Positions 1-9,064 are shown, counted from the first letter of the stretch. The stretch: DNA of 64,000 nucleotides from VRUE01 sp963788975 (GCA_963788975.1 CAWBIJ010000004.1:372001-436000); one strand, 5' to 3'. Notes: a model not told the origin generated them from the sequence alone. Translations and numbers: made by a program.

Positions 1-3000
1 CCAGCGGATCCGCGCCGAGATCGAGCGCCGCGCCGAGGAGGGCTCGGAGCGAGCCCGGGAGTTGCTCCCCGGCCTCGGCAGCGCCCACGTGACGACGATC
101 CACGGGTTCTGCAACCGGCTGCTCTCCGCCCACCCGATTGCGGTCGGGATCGACCCCCGCTTCCGGGTGATCGACGCGCCGGAGGCGGAGCGGGCGGCCC
201 GCGAGGCGTTCGACGAGGCGCTCGAAGCCTTCCTCGCAAGCGGCGACCGCGAGCGGGAAGAGACGGTCGCCGCCTTCGACGTCGGCGGCCTGCGGGGAAT
301 GGTGATCGGCGCCCATGCCGAGCTGCGCAGCCGCGGGGCCGCGGAGCCCGAGCTGCCCGACCCCCCTACGCCGGACTTGGCCGGCGCGCTCCGCCACGCA
401 GCCGAGGTCGCCGCGCAGACGGTCGACGAGCTGAAGGACGGCAGCGCCAACCGTGAGCTGGTCGAGCAGTCCCTGGACCTGCTCGCCAACCCCGAGCGCC
501 CGCCGACGCTCGAGCAGCTGGCCGCGGTGCGAACGAGGAGCAAAGCGAAGCCGATGGCCGCCTACAGGGAGGCGATCGAGACGGCGCTCTCCACCGTCGC
601 CGAGGCAGGCGCCGGGGGGCGTGCCTACGGCCATGCCAGGGAGCTCCTAGCCCTCTTCTCCGAGCGCTTCGCGGCGGCGAAGGAGCGGCGCGCGGGAGTC
701 GACTTCGAGGACCTGCAGATCCTCGCGGCGCAACTGCTCGAGCGAACCGAGACGGGATCCGCCTACCGGACGCGGTTCAGGCATCTCCTCGTCGACGAGT
801 TCCAGGACACCAACCGCCTGCAGCTGCGCCTGATCGAAGCGCTGCGTGGGCCGAAGAGCCAGCTGATGGTGGTCGGCGACGAGCTGCAGTCGATCTACGG
901 GTTCAGGCACGCCGACCTCGAGGTGTTCCGGGAGCGGCGCGAGGCGATCGAGGCGAGCCCCGACGGCACGGCGATCCCCCTGAGCGGCAACTTCCGCTCA
1001 CGGCCGGAGGTGATCGGCGCCGTCAACGCGATCGGCGAGAAGCTGCTCGGCGAAGACTTCCGCCCGCTGCGGGTGGGCGCCCCGCCGGAGCGCCCCGACC
1101 CGCCCGGAGAGGGACCGGCGGTCGAGCTATTGCTCACCGGTCGCGACGACTGGGACGACAGTGAGATCCGCCTCGATCCCGCGACCGACGCCCGCACCCC
1201 GGCCAACCAGCTGGCGGAGGCGCGCTTCCTCGCCGCCCGCCTGCGTGAGCTGGCAGACCAGGGCGTGGACCGGGGCGCGATGGTCGTGCTGCTGCGCTCC
1301 TTCACAAGGCTCGACGCCCACGAGGACTCGCTCGAGCGGGCAGGCCTGCGTCCCTACGTCGTCGGCGGGCGCGGCTACTGGTCCCAGCAGCAGGTGGCCG
1401 ACGTCTGCACGCTACTGGCGACGATCGCCAACCCGCTCGACGACCAGTCCCTGCTCGGGGCGCTCGCCTCCCCCGCCTGCGGCGTCGCGCCGGACACGCT
1501 CTGGCTGCTGCGCGCCGCGGCCGGCAAGGGTCGTCACCTTTGGCCGGCGCTGGAACAGGCGACCGGTCTGGGCGAAGACGAGGACGCCGACCGGGCGCGG
1601 CTGGAGGCGATCCCCGACGCCGAGCTCGAGCTGCTGCGCGGCTTCGCCGAGACCCTGCACGATCTGCGCCGCCGCGCAACCTCGCTCTCGCTCCCGGGGC
1701 TGATCGACGCCGCCGTCACCGAGACCGGCTACGACCTGGCAGTGCTGATGCGTCCCGCCGGCGAGGCGCGCTTCGCCAACGTGCGCAAGCTGATGCGCCT
1801 CGCCTCCGACTTCGAGTCCGCCGAGGGCCGCGACCTGCGGGGCCTGCTCGACTTCCTCGCGGCGCGTGCGGACGCCGACGCCGACGCGCAGGCGGCGACC
1901 GCGGTCGAGGGCCACGACGGCGTGCGGATCATGACCATCCACAGCGCCAAGGGCCTCGAGTTCGACGTGGTCGCGATCCCGCACCTCTCGCGGGGCCTGC
2001 TGCCCTTCTCGGGGACGCCCCTGCTGACCCTGGGCCGCGAGCAGGAGCAGCCGCGGGTCGGCATGCAGCTGCGCCGGCTCGGCGCGCGCGGGGTCAACCT
2101 CTACTCCCAGCGCGAGCTCTACGAGGAGGCGCAGGCGCGCGAAGCCGAGGAGGAGCTGCGGCTCTTCCACGTCGGCGCGACGCGAGCGCGCGAACGGCTG
2201 CTGCTGAGCGGCGTGGTGAATCCCGCCCCCAGCACCCAGGCGACCCCGGGGATGGCGGTGATCGAGCGCATCGCCGCCGCCTTCGAGATCGACCGCGAGG
2301 GCGACTCGACGGTCGCGGTCCCCGCGCCCGAGTCCCGGTCGGGACTCGACCTGGCCTTCCAGCCATCGGAGATCGCGGTCAAGGTCAGCCTTGCCTCACC
2401 CGAGCGGGCAAGGGAGTTGGCTGCGATGCGCCGGGAGCCGGCAGCGGCACCCGAGCCCGGCGAGGGCCCCGCGCCCTTGGTCGGCCGGCTGTCCCCGCAG
2501 GCCCCGGCCCGGCCGCTCTCCTACACCGCGATTGCCGCCGACGGCGAGGGCGCGCCGACCGGCAGCGACGCCGTGCTCCGTGAGAGTGTCGGCGAGGGCT
2601 CCGCCGTGGGCGAGGAGGCGGCCGCCAGGGGCAGGGCGGTGCACGCGCTGCTCGAGTGGAGCCAGGCAAACGAGTGGCAGGAGCCCTCGGCGGAGCTGGT
2701 CGGCCGGATCTCGGCCTCCGCCGAGGTCGACGCAGGGACGGAGCTGTCGGCAGACGGGCTGCTGGAGCCGTTCCGCGCCTGGCTGGGGTCGAGCTTCTTC
2801 GCCGAACGGGTGCGTGGCGCCGGCAGCAGCCGGGCGGAGGTCCCGATCCTGGTCACGGTTGGCGGCACGATCCTCCGCGGCTCGATCGACCTGCTCGTCG
2901 AGCAGCCGGAATCTCCACCGCTGATCGTCGACTACAAGACCGACGCCGTCGGCGGCGTCGGCCCTGCCGAGCTCGTCGCCCGCTATGAGATCCAGCAGTC

Positions 3001-3166
3001 GATCTACGCGCTCGCGGTGACCGAGGCCCGGAGCGCACCCGAGGTCGAGCTCGCCTACGTCTTCCTCGAGCGCCCCGATGAACCCGTGGTTCAGGCGTGG
3101 GGCGCGGCCGAGATCGAGGCGGCCCGCGGCAGGCTCGAGTCAGAGATCGCCAAGGTCAGCAGCTGA
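1..3166 (+). CDS. AddA/UvrD-like ATP-dependent helicase-nuclease, 3' part
   Basis: The reading frame is open from the left edge of the window, so the gene starts upstream and its Walker A motif is not visible. What remains shows superfamily 1A helicase motifs in order: HGFCNRLL (motif Ib), DEFQDT (Walker B, about nt 794-811), GDELQSIYGFR (motif III), LSGNFRSRPEVI (motif IV), TIHSAKGLEFD (motif V) and HVGATRARERLLL (motif VI). A C-terminal RecB-type nuclease domain ends with GSIDLL followed by VDYKTD (nt 2930-2944), the PD-(D/E)XK active site. Helicase plus C-terminal nuclease is the AddA arrangement, used with AddB in double-strand-break end resection; the partner would lie upstream. Its TGA stop directly abuts the xseB stop of the opposite strand, forming TGATCA. 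AdnA/AdnB-type assignment is a less likely alternative. Confidence 0.85.
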   Translation, partial: QRIRAEIERRAEEGSERARELLPGLGSAHVTTIHGFCNRLLSAHPIAVGIDPRFRVIDAPEAERAAREAFDEALEAFLASGDREREETVAAFDVGGLRGMVIGAHAELRSRGAAEPELPDPPTPDLAGALRHAAEVAAQTVDELKDGSANRELVEQSLDLLANPERPPTLEQLAAVRTRSKAKPMAAYREAIETALSTVAEAGAGGRAYGHARELLALFSERFAAAKERRAGVDFEDLQILAAQLLERTETGSAYRTRFRHLLVDEFQDTNRLQLRLIEALRGPKSQLMVVGDELQSIYGFRHADLEVFRERREAIEASPDGTAIPLSGNFRSRPEVIGAVNAIGEKLLGEDFRPLRVGAPPERPDPPGEGPAVELLLTGRDDWDDSEIRLDPATDARTPANQLAEARFLAARLRELADQGVDRGAMVVLLRSFTRLDAHEDSLERAGLRPYVVGGRGYWSQQQVADVCTLLATIANPLDDQSLLGALASPACGVAPDTLWLLRAAAGKGRHLWPALEQATGLGEDEDADRARLEAIPDAELELLRGFAETLHDLRRRATSLSLPGLIDAAVTETGYDLAVLMRPAGEARFANVRKLMRLASDFESAEGRDLRGLLDFLAARADADADAQAATAVEGHDGVRIMTIHSAKGLEFDVVAIPHLSRGLLPFSGTPLLTLGREQEQPRVGMQLRRLGARGVNLYSQRELYEEAQAREAEEELRLFHVGATRARERLLLSGVVNPAPSTQATPGMAVIERIAAAFEIDREGDSTVAVPAPESRSGLDLAFQPSEIAVKVSLASPERARELAAMRREPAAAPEPGEGPAPLVGRLSPQAPARPLSYTAIAADGEGAPTGSDAVLRESVGEGSAVGEEAAARGRAVHALLEWSQANEWQEPSAELVGRISASAEVDAGTELSADGLLEPFRAWLGSSFFAERVRGAGSSRAEVPILVTVGGTILRGSIDLLVEQPESPPLIVDYKTDAVGGVGPAELVARYEIQQSIYALAVTEARSAPEVELAYVFLERPDEPVVQAWGAAEIEAARGRLESEIAKVSS

Positions 3167-3394
3167 TCACGAGGTGGCAGAGGTGTCCAGCTTGGCCGCC
3201 AGCTCGTCGAGGCGCAGCTCCTTCAACCCCTCGCCGACCGCGTCCAGCTCGGCGGCACAGTAGGTGACCAGCTCCCGCCCCTCGTGGCAGAGCTCGAGCG
3301 TCTCGCGCAGCCCGGCCTGACCGGAGTCGAGCCGGTCGATGATCTGCTCCAGCCGTTCCACAGCGGTCTCGTATGACTCAGGCGTCTCGCTCAT
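3167..3394 (-). CDS. xseB: exodeoxyribonuclease VII small subunit
   Basis: A 75-residue protein with the XseB pattern: an N-terminal YETAVERLEQIIDRLDSG segment and a short helical C-terminus. XseB binds XseA to form exonuclease VII, which digests single-stranded DNA from both ends in the cytoplasm. The ATG at 3394 is preceded by an AGGAGG site seven bases upstream, which fixes the start although the frame stays open further upstream. It overlaps the end of xseA by 17 bases, as expected for an xseA-xseB operon. Size matches the family (about 70-90 residues). Confidence 0.93.
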   Translation of the reverse strand: MSETPESYETAVERLEQIIDRLDSGQAGLRETLELCHEGRELVTYCAAELDAVGEGLKELRLDELAAKLDTSATS

Positions 3395-4670
3395 CGTCCT
3401 CCTCGATCCTGGCGCCGACGCGCCCGTCGGCGAAGCGCAGTCTGACGCGCGCCGCGGCGCTGGCCGCGGCGGCGCTGCTAACCGGCTCGCCGGCTTCGTC
3501 CTCGACCAGGGCATAGCCGCGCTCGAGCGTCCGCTCGGGCTGGTGGGCGCGAAGCGCGACCGCGGCGCGGTGGAGGGCGGCGCGGCGACGCTCCATCTCC
3601 GGCCCTGCGGCGCGGCGCCGCGCCCGCTCCAGCACCACGGCAGCAAGCCGCCGCTGGAAGGCAAGCCGCTCGGCGACGCCGCGTTCGGAGGCGGCCCGGA
3701 TCTCCCGCGTCTTCTGGTTGAGGCCGAGCCGCTCGCGGCGCAGCGCCCGCGCCGGACCGCGGGCCAGCGCCGCCAGGTGCGGGGTCCGTGCCCGGACGGC
3801 ACCCTCGGCGGCCCGGGACAGGCCAGTGGCTCGTCCGCCAAGCGCCGCGCGGGCGGCCGCGCACTCGATCGGCACCGCCGCCTCGGCCGCGTGGGTGGGC
3901 GTCGAGCAGGCAACGGCGGCGACGTCGTCGACCAGGGTCGAGTCGCGCTCGTGCCCGACCGCAGCGATCACCGGCACCCGCAGCATCGCCACCGTGCGGC
4001 AGAGCGTCTCGTCGCAGAAGGCCCAGAGGTCGGCGAGGCTGCCGCCACCCCGGGTGACGACGATCGTCTCCACCTCCGGCCGGGCAGCGAGGTCCTGGAT
4101 CGCCCCGGTTATCGCCGGCGCGGCGCGGCGGTCCTGCACAGGCGCGAACGCCCAGACGACCGTCCCGGCCCAGCCCCGCCGCTCGAGGCCTGCGAGCAGG
4201 TCGCGGCGCGCGGCGCCGCCTTCGGCGGTCACGACCCCGATCGTCTTCGGCAGCGCCGGCCGTCGCAGCTGCTTCTGCAGCGCGAACAGCCCCTCGCTCT
4301 GGAGCTGCTTGCGCAGCGCCTTGAGCCGGGCGAGCAGGTCCCCCTCCCCGGCCAGGCGCACGTGGGTAGCGCGAAAGGCGAAGCTGGGCGACGCCTGGCC
4401 GCCGCCGGGGTAGTAGTCCGGCCCGCCGGCAATCACCACTTCGGACCCATCGCGCAGACCACCCTCCGGCAGACCGGCCTTCTCGAGGTCGTCGAGCCAG
4501 ATCGCACAGGGGACAGCGCCCTCTGGGTCCCGCAGCTCGAAGTAGGCCTGCACCTTGCTGCGCGAGACTCCGGTCACCTCGCCGACCAGCTGCACCCGTG
4601 CCCGTCGGCGCAGCTCCTCCTGGAGCTTGCGGGCATAGCGACCTACGGGGAACGGTCCGGGCAGGTCCAC
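3378..4670 (-). CDS. xseA: exodeoxyribonuclease VII large subunit
   Basis: A 430-residue protein with an N-terminal OB-fold (about residues 10-105, including ELRDPEGAVPCAIW) and the exonuclease VII large-subunit catalytic region with VTRGGGSLADLWAFCDE and GHERDSTLVDDVAA. It is the catalytic and DNA-binding subunit of exonuclease VII. The start at MDLPGPFPVG gives a normal family length. xseB follows directly and overlaps, so the two are co-transcribed. The 3' neighbour across the convergent junction is an AddA-like nuclease, giving a small DNA-repair cluster. Confidence 0.95.
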   Translation of the reverse strand: MDLPGPFPVGRYARKLQEELRRRARVQLVGEVTGVSRSKVQAYFELRDPEGAVPCAIWLDDLEKAGLPEGGLRDGSEVVIAGGPDYYPGGGQASPSFAFRATHVRLAGEGDLLARLKALRKQLQSEGLFALQKQLRRPALPKTIGVVTAEGGAARRDLLAGLERRGWAGTVVWAFAPVQDRRAAPAITGAIQDLAARPEVETIVVTRGGGSLADLWAFCDETLCRTVAMLRVPVIAAVGHERDSTLVDDVAAVACSTPTHAAEAAVPIECAAARAALGGRATGLSRAAEGAVRARTPHLAALARGPARALRRERLGLNQKTREIRAASERGVAERLAFQRRLAAVVLERARRRAAGPEMERRRAALHRAAVALRAHQPERTLERGYALVEDEAGEPVSSAAAASAAARVRLRFADGRVGARIEEDDERDA

Positions 4671-4682
4671 ATTGCGAGGCTA

Positions 4683-4696
4683 TCCCCAGCTGGGGA
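4683..4696. other. 14-base perfect palindrome upstream of xseA
   Basis: TCCCCAGCTGGGGA is a perfect palindrome lying between the stop of the HxlR-type gene (4702) and the start of xseA (4670). It could act as a small hairpin separating the two minus-strand genes or as a protein-binding site. It does not match the actinobacterial LexA consensus. No poly-U tract follows, so a classical terminator is not supported. Confidence 0.35.
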
Positions 4697-4701
4697 CGCG
4701 C

Positions 4702-5037
4702 TCAGCCGGTCTTATGCCAGCGCCGGGCCCAGTTGCGGAGCTCGGCGATCGCCGGCCGCAGCTCGGCGCCCTTCTCGGTCAACGAGTAGGTGACGCGCAC
4801 CGGCGCCCCCGGCTCGACCTGCCGCTCGACCAGCCCTTCCTCCTCGAGCTCACGCAGGCGGCGCGAGAGCAACCGGTCCGAGAGGCCCGGCACCGCCTTC
4901 GCCAGCTCGCCGTAGCGCAGTGGCCGCTCGGTCAGCGCGCAGACGATCGCTCCCGTCCAGCGCTTGCCGATCAGCTCGATCGCGGCATGGAAATGCGGAC
5001 AGACTCCCTGTACGGCCGACTCCCCGGCCGCCGGCAT
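4702..5037 (-). CDS. HxlR-family winged-helix transcriptional regulator
   Basis: About 111 residues from the ATG at 5037. The HxlR signature is clear: CPHFHAAIELIGKRWT near the N-terminus, LRYGELAKAVPGLSDRLLSR as the recognition-helix region, and the wing ending VTYSLTEKGAEL. An upstream in-frame extension to 5148 exists but would swallow a 15-base palindrome that looks like the operator, so the short start is preferred. The conserved Cys at the N-terminus (VCPHF) is the residue used for redox or electrophile sensing in several HxlR proteins; sensing here is inferred. The regulated target may be the gene itself or the MarP-like gene just upstream. Confidence 0.88.
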   Translation of the reverse strand: MPAAGESAVQGVCPHFHAAIELIGKRWTGAIVCALTERPLRYGELAKAVPGLSDRLLSRRLRELEEEGLVERQVEPGAPVRVTYSLTEKGAELRPAIAELRNWARRWHKTG

Positions 5038-5055
5038 CGCTTCCACGCAATAGAG

Positions 5056-5070
5056 CTTACTGAACGTAAG
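5056..5070. promoter_or_regulatory. candidate HxlR operator
   Basis: CTTAC-tgaac-GTAAG is a perfect inverted repeat with 5-base arms. It begins 19 bases upstream of the preferred HxlR start codon, where it would cover the promoter region. HxlR proteins are known to bind short palindromes built from TAC/GTA half-sites close to their own promoters. Autoregulation is inferred from position. Confidence 0.5.
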
Positions 5071-5077
5071 TAACGGC

Positions 5078-5995
5078 TCAGCGTACGCAGGGACCAGTGT
5101 CGACGGGCGCGGAGCTGGTGTTGCGCAGGGCGTTGCGGACGACGGCATTGGGGATCGCGAAGCCGCCGCTGGGGCCGGTGGTGGTGGCGGCGAAGACGGT
5201 GCCGAGGACCCTGCCCTCGGCGTCGACCAGCGGCCCGCCGGAGTTGCCGCTGCGAACCGAGCCGCGCAGCGAAGCGAGCGTGCGCCGGACCGGGCCGCGG
5301 CCGTAGGAGTTCTCGCTGATCACTTCACGGGTTTCGCCGAGGCGGGCGGCAAAGACCGCGTAGGGGCCGTTTTCGGGGTAGCCGAGAACCGCGCCGGACA
5401 CGCCACGATGAGCCTCCGGGGCGATCGGCAAAGCGGGAAGGTCGGCCCCGACGCGGAGCAGGACGAGGTCGTTGCTGGTGTCGTAGTGGATCGCCGAGGC
5501 CGCCAGCAATGCACCGTCCCGAGTCGTGATCGAGGCGTCCTCCACCCCGGCGAGCACGTGCGCGTTGCTGACGATGATGCCGGGTGCCACCACCCAACCC
5601 GAGCCCTCGACGCCGAAGCCGCAGGCGGTGCCGAGCACGCGGACAACGGAACGTCGCGCCCGCCGCACGTCGGGATCGGCCGCAATCGCGGGGTCGGGTG
5701 CCGCAACCGGCGTCACTCGGCCGGTGATCGTCGGCGCCGGATCGATTCGCCGCAGCGCCTCGATCACCGATTTCGAGGGGGGCAAGACGTCGTCGAGGCT
5801 GCGCAGAATCAGCGACTGCCGAGCGTCGCGCCTGACCTCTGCCGTCACCGGCCCGTGCAGCGCAAGCGCTCCAACCAGCCAGACGAATCCAACCGTCACG
5901 ACGGACAGCAGCACACCGACGACTGCCCCTTCGCGAAAACCCCAGAGGGCAACGGCCAGCACGAACGCGATGATTACCCAGTCGACGACGGTCAC
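5078..5995 (-). CDS. MarP-like membrane serine protease (trypsin fold)
   Basis: From the GTG at 5995 the protein has 305 residues: two membrane segments (about 4-20 and 24-46), a linker, then a chymotrypsin-like protease. The triad is His146 (SNAHVLAG), Asp176 (DTSNDLVLL) and Ser252 (RSGNSGGPL). Cys125 and Cys303 stand at the same spacing from the triad as the disulfide cysteines of mycobacterial MarP (Rv3671c), a periplasmic protease for acid and oxidative stress. MarP has four membrane helices from a CvpA-like domain; this one shows only two, so the membrane anchor is reduced. The gene is divergent from the penicillin-binding protein gene, suggesting an envelope role. The start is chosen because the upstream extension is arginine-rich and would overlap the neighbour. 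Confidence 0.85.
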   Translation of the reverse strand: MTVVDWVIIAFVLAVALWGFREGAVVGVLLSVVTVGFVWLVGALALHGPVTAEVRRDARQSLILRSLDDVLPPSKSVIEALRRIDPAPTITGRVTPVAAPDPAIAADPDVRRARRSVVRVLGTACGFGVEGSGWVVAPGIIVSNAHVLAGVEDASITTRDGALLAASAIHYDTSNDLVLLRVGADLPALPIAPEAHRGVSGAVLGYPENGPYAVFAARLGETREVISENSYGRGPVRRTLASLRGSVRSGNSGGPLVDAEGRVLGTVFAATTTGPSGGFAIPNAVVRNALRNTSSAPVDTGPCVR

Positions 5996-6041
5996 AGGCG
6001 AATACAAGCAGCCGCTGGCCCCGCCACTACCTTTACCGCTC

Positions 6042-7775
6042 GTGAGCAATCTCCCCTCTGAGGTGGAGCGGCGCCGTCGTCTCCTTACCCGCATGCTTCC
6101 CCTAGGTGCCGTCGCCCTGGTCGCCTTCGTCGCCGGGGCGGCGACCGGCGCTCCGGGCTCGCCGGAGCGGGACGCGGCCTCGCGCTACGCCGAGGCCTGG
6201 GCAGGCAAGGACTTCGCCTTGATGCACCGCGAGCTGAACGACGCCTCGCGCCGGGAAATCTCCGTCGACGAGCTCGCCGCCGCCTACCGCGAAGCGGCAG
6301 AGACGGCGACCCTGCGCAGCCTCGACCCGGCCGAGCCGGAGGACGCCGAGTCGGTGGACGGGGTGGCCTTGGTGCCGATCCCAATCGCACTGACCACCGT
6401 CGCCTTCGGCTCGCTCGAGGCCGAGCTGGCGCTGCCCTACGCGGACGGCGGCATCGCCTGGGACCCCCGGCTCGTCTTCCCCGGCCTGCGGCCCGGCGAG
6501 CAGCTTGAGGCGAGGGTCGAGCTGGCCGAGCGAGCGCCAATCCTGGCGCGCGACGGCTCAGCTCTCGCCGAAGGGCCTGCGGAGGCGCGTGAACACCCGC
6601 TGGGAAGCGCCGCGATCGACGTCACCGGGGAAATCGGGATGGCCGAGCCCGAGGACCTTGAGCGGCTGGCGCGGCAGGGGTTTCCGCCTGAAACGCCGGT
6701 CGGGGTAAGCGGCGTCGAGCAGGCGCTCAACCAGCGCCTGGCCGGCAAGCCCGGCGGCTCTCTGCTCGCCATCTCCGAAGCCGGCGGCGCCGAACGGGTC
6801 CTAGCCCAGTCGGAGCCACGCCCCGGCGCACCCGTGAAGACGACGATCGACCCGGACCTTCAGTCCACCACGGTTGCAGCGCTGGGGGGGCGCTTCGGCG
6901 GGATCGCGGTGCTCGACACGCGCAGCGGCGACATCCGCGCCCTTGCCGGCCAGGCTTTCTCGGCCCCGCAGCCGCCCGGCTCCACCTTCAAGATGATCAC
7001 CACCATTGCCGCCTTGCAGAAGGGCGTCGTCACACTCGACGAGTACTTCCCGATCGTCGATGGCGTCAACGTCGGTGGGCGCTTCATCCACAACGCCAAC
7101 GGCGAGTTCTGCGGCGGCACCTTCCGCGAAGCGTTCGCTGAGTCCTGCAACGCCGACTTCGCCCCGCTCGGGCCGGAGATCGGCAACGACGACCTGGTCG
7201 CCGCCGCGGAGCGATTCGGCTTCAACTCCCCGCTGACGCTCTACGCGCCGCGCATCGTGCGCGAAATCGACCCGCCGGAATCGAGCATCCCGACCGAGAT
7301 CGGGGAAGAAATCGACCTCGGGGTCAGTGCGATCGGCCAGGGCGAGGTGCTGGCGACGCCACTGCAGATGGCGAGCGTCGCGCAGACGATCGCCAACGGC
7401 GGCGTCCGCATGCCGACCTCACTCGTCGCCAACCGCAAGCTGCGCCCCCATGCCGAGCCGGTGCGCGTGATGACGAAGAAGACCGCAAACCAGTTGACCG
7501 AACTGATGGTCGGCGTGGTGGCAGGTGGGACGGGCTTTGCCGGCGCGATCGCCGAGGCGCAGGTGGCGGGCAAGACCGGGACGGCAGAGCTCGGCCCCAA
7601 GCCCGGCCAGGAGAACCTCCCCAACCCGGTTCAGGTCAAGAACGCCTGGTTTGCCGCCTTTGCTCCAGCGGACAACCCTCGACTCGCGGTCTCGGTGCTG
7701 CTGATCGAAGCGGAAGCGTCGGGCGGGGAAGTGGCCGCCCCCGCCGCAGCCGAAGTGCTCTCGGCCGGCCTCTGA
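6042..7775 (+). CDS. penicillin-binding protein (NTF2-like N-domain plus transpeptidase)
   Basis: The GTG at 6042 gives a 577-residue protein: a cytoplasmic ERRRR stretch, one membrane segment (about 17-37), an NTF2-like domain (about 45-150), a dimerisation region, and a class B transpeptidase domain. Active-site motifs are Ser314 in PGSTFK, SCN at 368-370 and KTG at 511-513. It would cross-link peptidoglycan stem peptides outside the membrane. The layout resembles the MecA-N-type PBPs common in actinobacteria. Codons upstream of 6042 remain open but overlap the divergent protease gene and lack protein-like composition. PbpA or PbpB assignment cannot be made from sequence alone. Confidence 0.9.
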   Translation: MSNLPSEVERRRRLLTRMLPLGAVALVAFVAGAATGAPGSPERDAASRYAEAWAGKDFALMHRELNDASRREISVDELAAAYREAAETATLRSLDPAEPEDAESVDGVALVPIPIALTTVAFGSLEAELALPYADGGIAWDPRLVFPGLRPGEQLEARVELAERAPILARDGSALAEGPAEAREHPLGSAAIDVTGEIGMAEPEDLERLARQGFPPETPVGVSGVEQALNQRLAGKPGGSLLAISEAGGAERVLAQSEPRPGAPVKTTIDPDLQSTTVAALGGRFGGIAVLDTRSGDIRALAGQAFSAPQPPGSTFKMITTIAALQKGVVTLDEYFPIVDGVNVGGRFIHNANGEFCGGTFREAFAESCNADFAPLGPEIGNDDLVAAAERFGFNSPLTLYAPRIVREIDPPESSIPTEIGEEIDLGVSAIGQGEVLATPLQMASVAQTIANGGVRMPTSLVANRKLRPHAEPVRVMTKKTANQLTELMVGVVAGGTGFAGAIAEAQVAGKTGTAELGPKPGQENLPNPVQVKNAWFAAFAPADNPRLAVSVLLIEAEASGGEVAAPAAAEVLSAGL

Positions 7776-7787
7776 GCCTCGGCCGGA

Positions 7788-8336
7788 CTAGAGGTCGAGC
7801 GTGACCTCGCCCGGACCGTCCGGGCCCTCTATCTCCAGCACCAGCGGCCGGTTGCTCGAGACCGAGTCGGGAAGAAGGAAGAGGACCAGCGAGCCCTCGA
7901 TCGGGCCCTGCTGGGCGGTCGAGTCGAGCACCGGCACCTGTTCTTCGGCTTCGACTTCCCCACCCAGAGGGAAGGCGTAGAGGCTCTCGCTCTCTATTGA
8001 CTCGTAGGCGGTGTGCTCGGCGTCGTGGATCGTGAACGAGTCCGGCAGCGGCTGGGGCTCGTCGTGCTCGTTCTGGACTTCGAAGAAGACGCCGAAATAG
8101 CTGCTGCCTTTCGGCGGCGGTGGCTGGCCGACGAGATAAGCGGAATCCTCGGTGTCGTTGCGATTGAGGAAGCGCGAGAAGACGACGTTGTATTTGACCT
8201 CTCCAAGCGTCACCGGCTCCCCCTCGACCACCTCCTTCTCGTCGCTCTCGTAACCGCAGGCGGCAACGCCGAGGGCGCTCACTACTAGCGCGAGGGCGGC
8301 GAGCAGCGTGAGGATGGTCTTGCGGGGGAAGATCAT
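7788..8336 (-). CDS. predicted lipoprotein, DUF4352-like
   Basis: A 182-residue protein with a positively charged n-region (FPRKT), a hydrophobic segment and a lipobox LGVAAC-G, so it should be lipid-anchored on the outer face of the membrane. The mature part begins GYESDEKEVVEGEP and reads like a single beta-sandwich domain (VFFEVQNEHDEP, then TIHDAEHTAYES) of the DUF4352/telomeric-repeat-binding-like type, a fold seen in many Gram-positive lipoproteins. The function is unknown. It ends 12 bases from the convergent PBP gene. The ATG at 8336 is chosen because the longer frame runs into the neighbouring gene. Confidence 0.7.
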   Translation of the reverse strand: MIFPRKTILTLLAALALVVSALGVAACGYESDEKEVVEGEPVTLGEVKYNVVFSRFLNRNDTEDSAYLVGQPPPPKGSSYFGVFFEVQNEHDEPQPLPDSFTIHDAEHTAYESIESESLYAFPLGGEVEAEEQVPVLDSTAQQGPIEGSLVLFLLPDSVSSNRPLVLEIEGPDGPGEVTLDL

Positions 8337-8376
8337 CGGCGGCGGCAGTCTATAAAGGCGCCCGGCAGCGGCGGTC

Positions 8377-8895
8377 TCAGGGGATCCCCGTCGCGACCGG
8401 GTTGCCGCCGGCAACCGCAGCCCGGCTCTCGCCGAGCTGCTCCGCCTCGAGCAGGTCGCGGAGGCGGCGCAGCGCCTCGCGCCAGTGGCGCTGGTAGGGG
8501 ATCGAAGCAACGGAGAGCAGCTCGAGGCCGCGATCGACCGGGTTGGCGGGCTCGGTCCAGTAGGAGACCCGCACCCCGGTCAGCGAGCCCGGGCCCTCGG
8601 TCAGCTCCCAGAGAGTGGTCGAGGGGATCCGGTTTCCCCGCCCGCCGCGCCCGTGCTCGAGGATGCGGTGCGGCTCCTCGACCTTGGCGATGGTCGTGTC
8701 CATCCACACCGCCCGCGGCCTGACGGCGAAGCGGAAGCGCGCCCCGGCGCCCACCCCGACGGACTCGATCCGGGTCAGGTGGAAGTCGGAGATGAAGTGG
8801 TCGGTGAACGCCGGACGCAGGGCGAGGTCCGCGAGCGCCGCGAAGACCCGCGGTCGCGGCACGTCGATCTCGACTTCAGCGCTGACGGGACCCAT
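8377..8895 (-). CDS. SRPBCC (START-like) family protein
   Basis: A 172-residue protein with the SRPBCC pattern: VSAEVEIDVPRPRVFAALAD at the N-terminus (first strand and helix), a central GARFRFAVRPRAVW region and a C-terminal helix (RHWREALRRLRDLLEAEQ). These proteins form a deep hydrophobic ligand cavity; polyketide cyclases, lipid-transfer proteins and AHSA1-type proteins belong to the group. No catalytic residues can be identified, so the ligand is unknown. It is separated from the lipoprotein gene by about 40 bases and may share its transcript. Confidence 0.75.
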   Translation of the reverse strand: MGPVSAEVEIDVPRPRVFAALADLALRPAFTDHFISDFHLTRIESVGVGAGARFRFAVRPRAVWMDTTIAKVEEPHRILEHGRGGRGNRIPSTTLWELTEGPGSLTGVRVSYWTEPANPVDRGLELLSVASIPYQRHWREALRRLRDLLEAEQLGESRAAVAGGNPVATGIP

Positions 8896-9064
8896 CGGCG
8901 GCGCGATTCTAGTCGCGGGGAAGGTTTACGTCCGCGACGAGCGGGTAACGCCTCGGCAGCGCCTCCGCCATCCCGCTACGATCCGACCTGGAGGCGCCGG
9001 GAAGGAGACTCTCATCTTCGCTAGTCCTGGCTCCAGCTTGACCGTTGACAGATACGCGTCGGGG

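Noticed and set aside
3339..4793. Long plus-strand frame opposite xseA.
   Set aside because: It mirrors xseA/xseB codons, has Arg/Gly/Ala-rich composition, no ribosome site and no domain.
7755..7800. Repeated CTCGGCCGG between the PBP and lipoprotein genes as a terminator.
   Set aside because: It is a direct repeat with only a short palindrome; no stable stem could be drawn.
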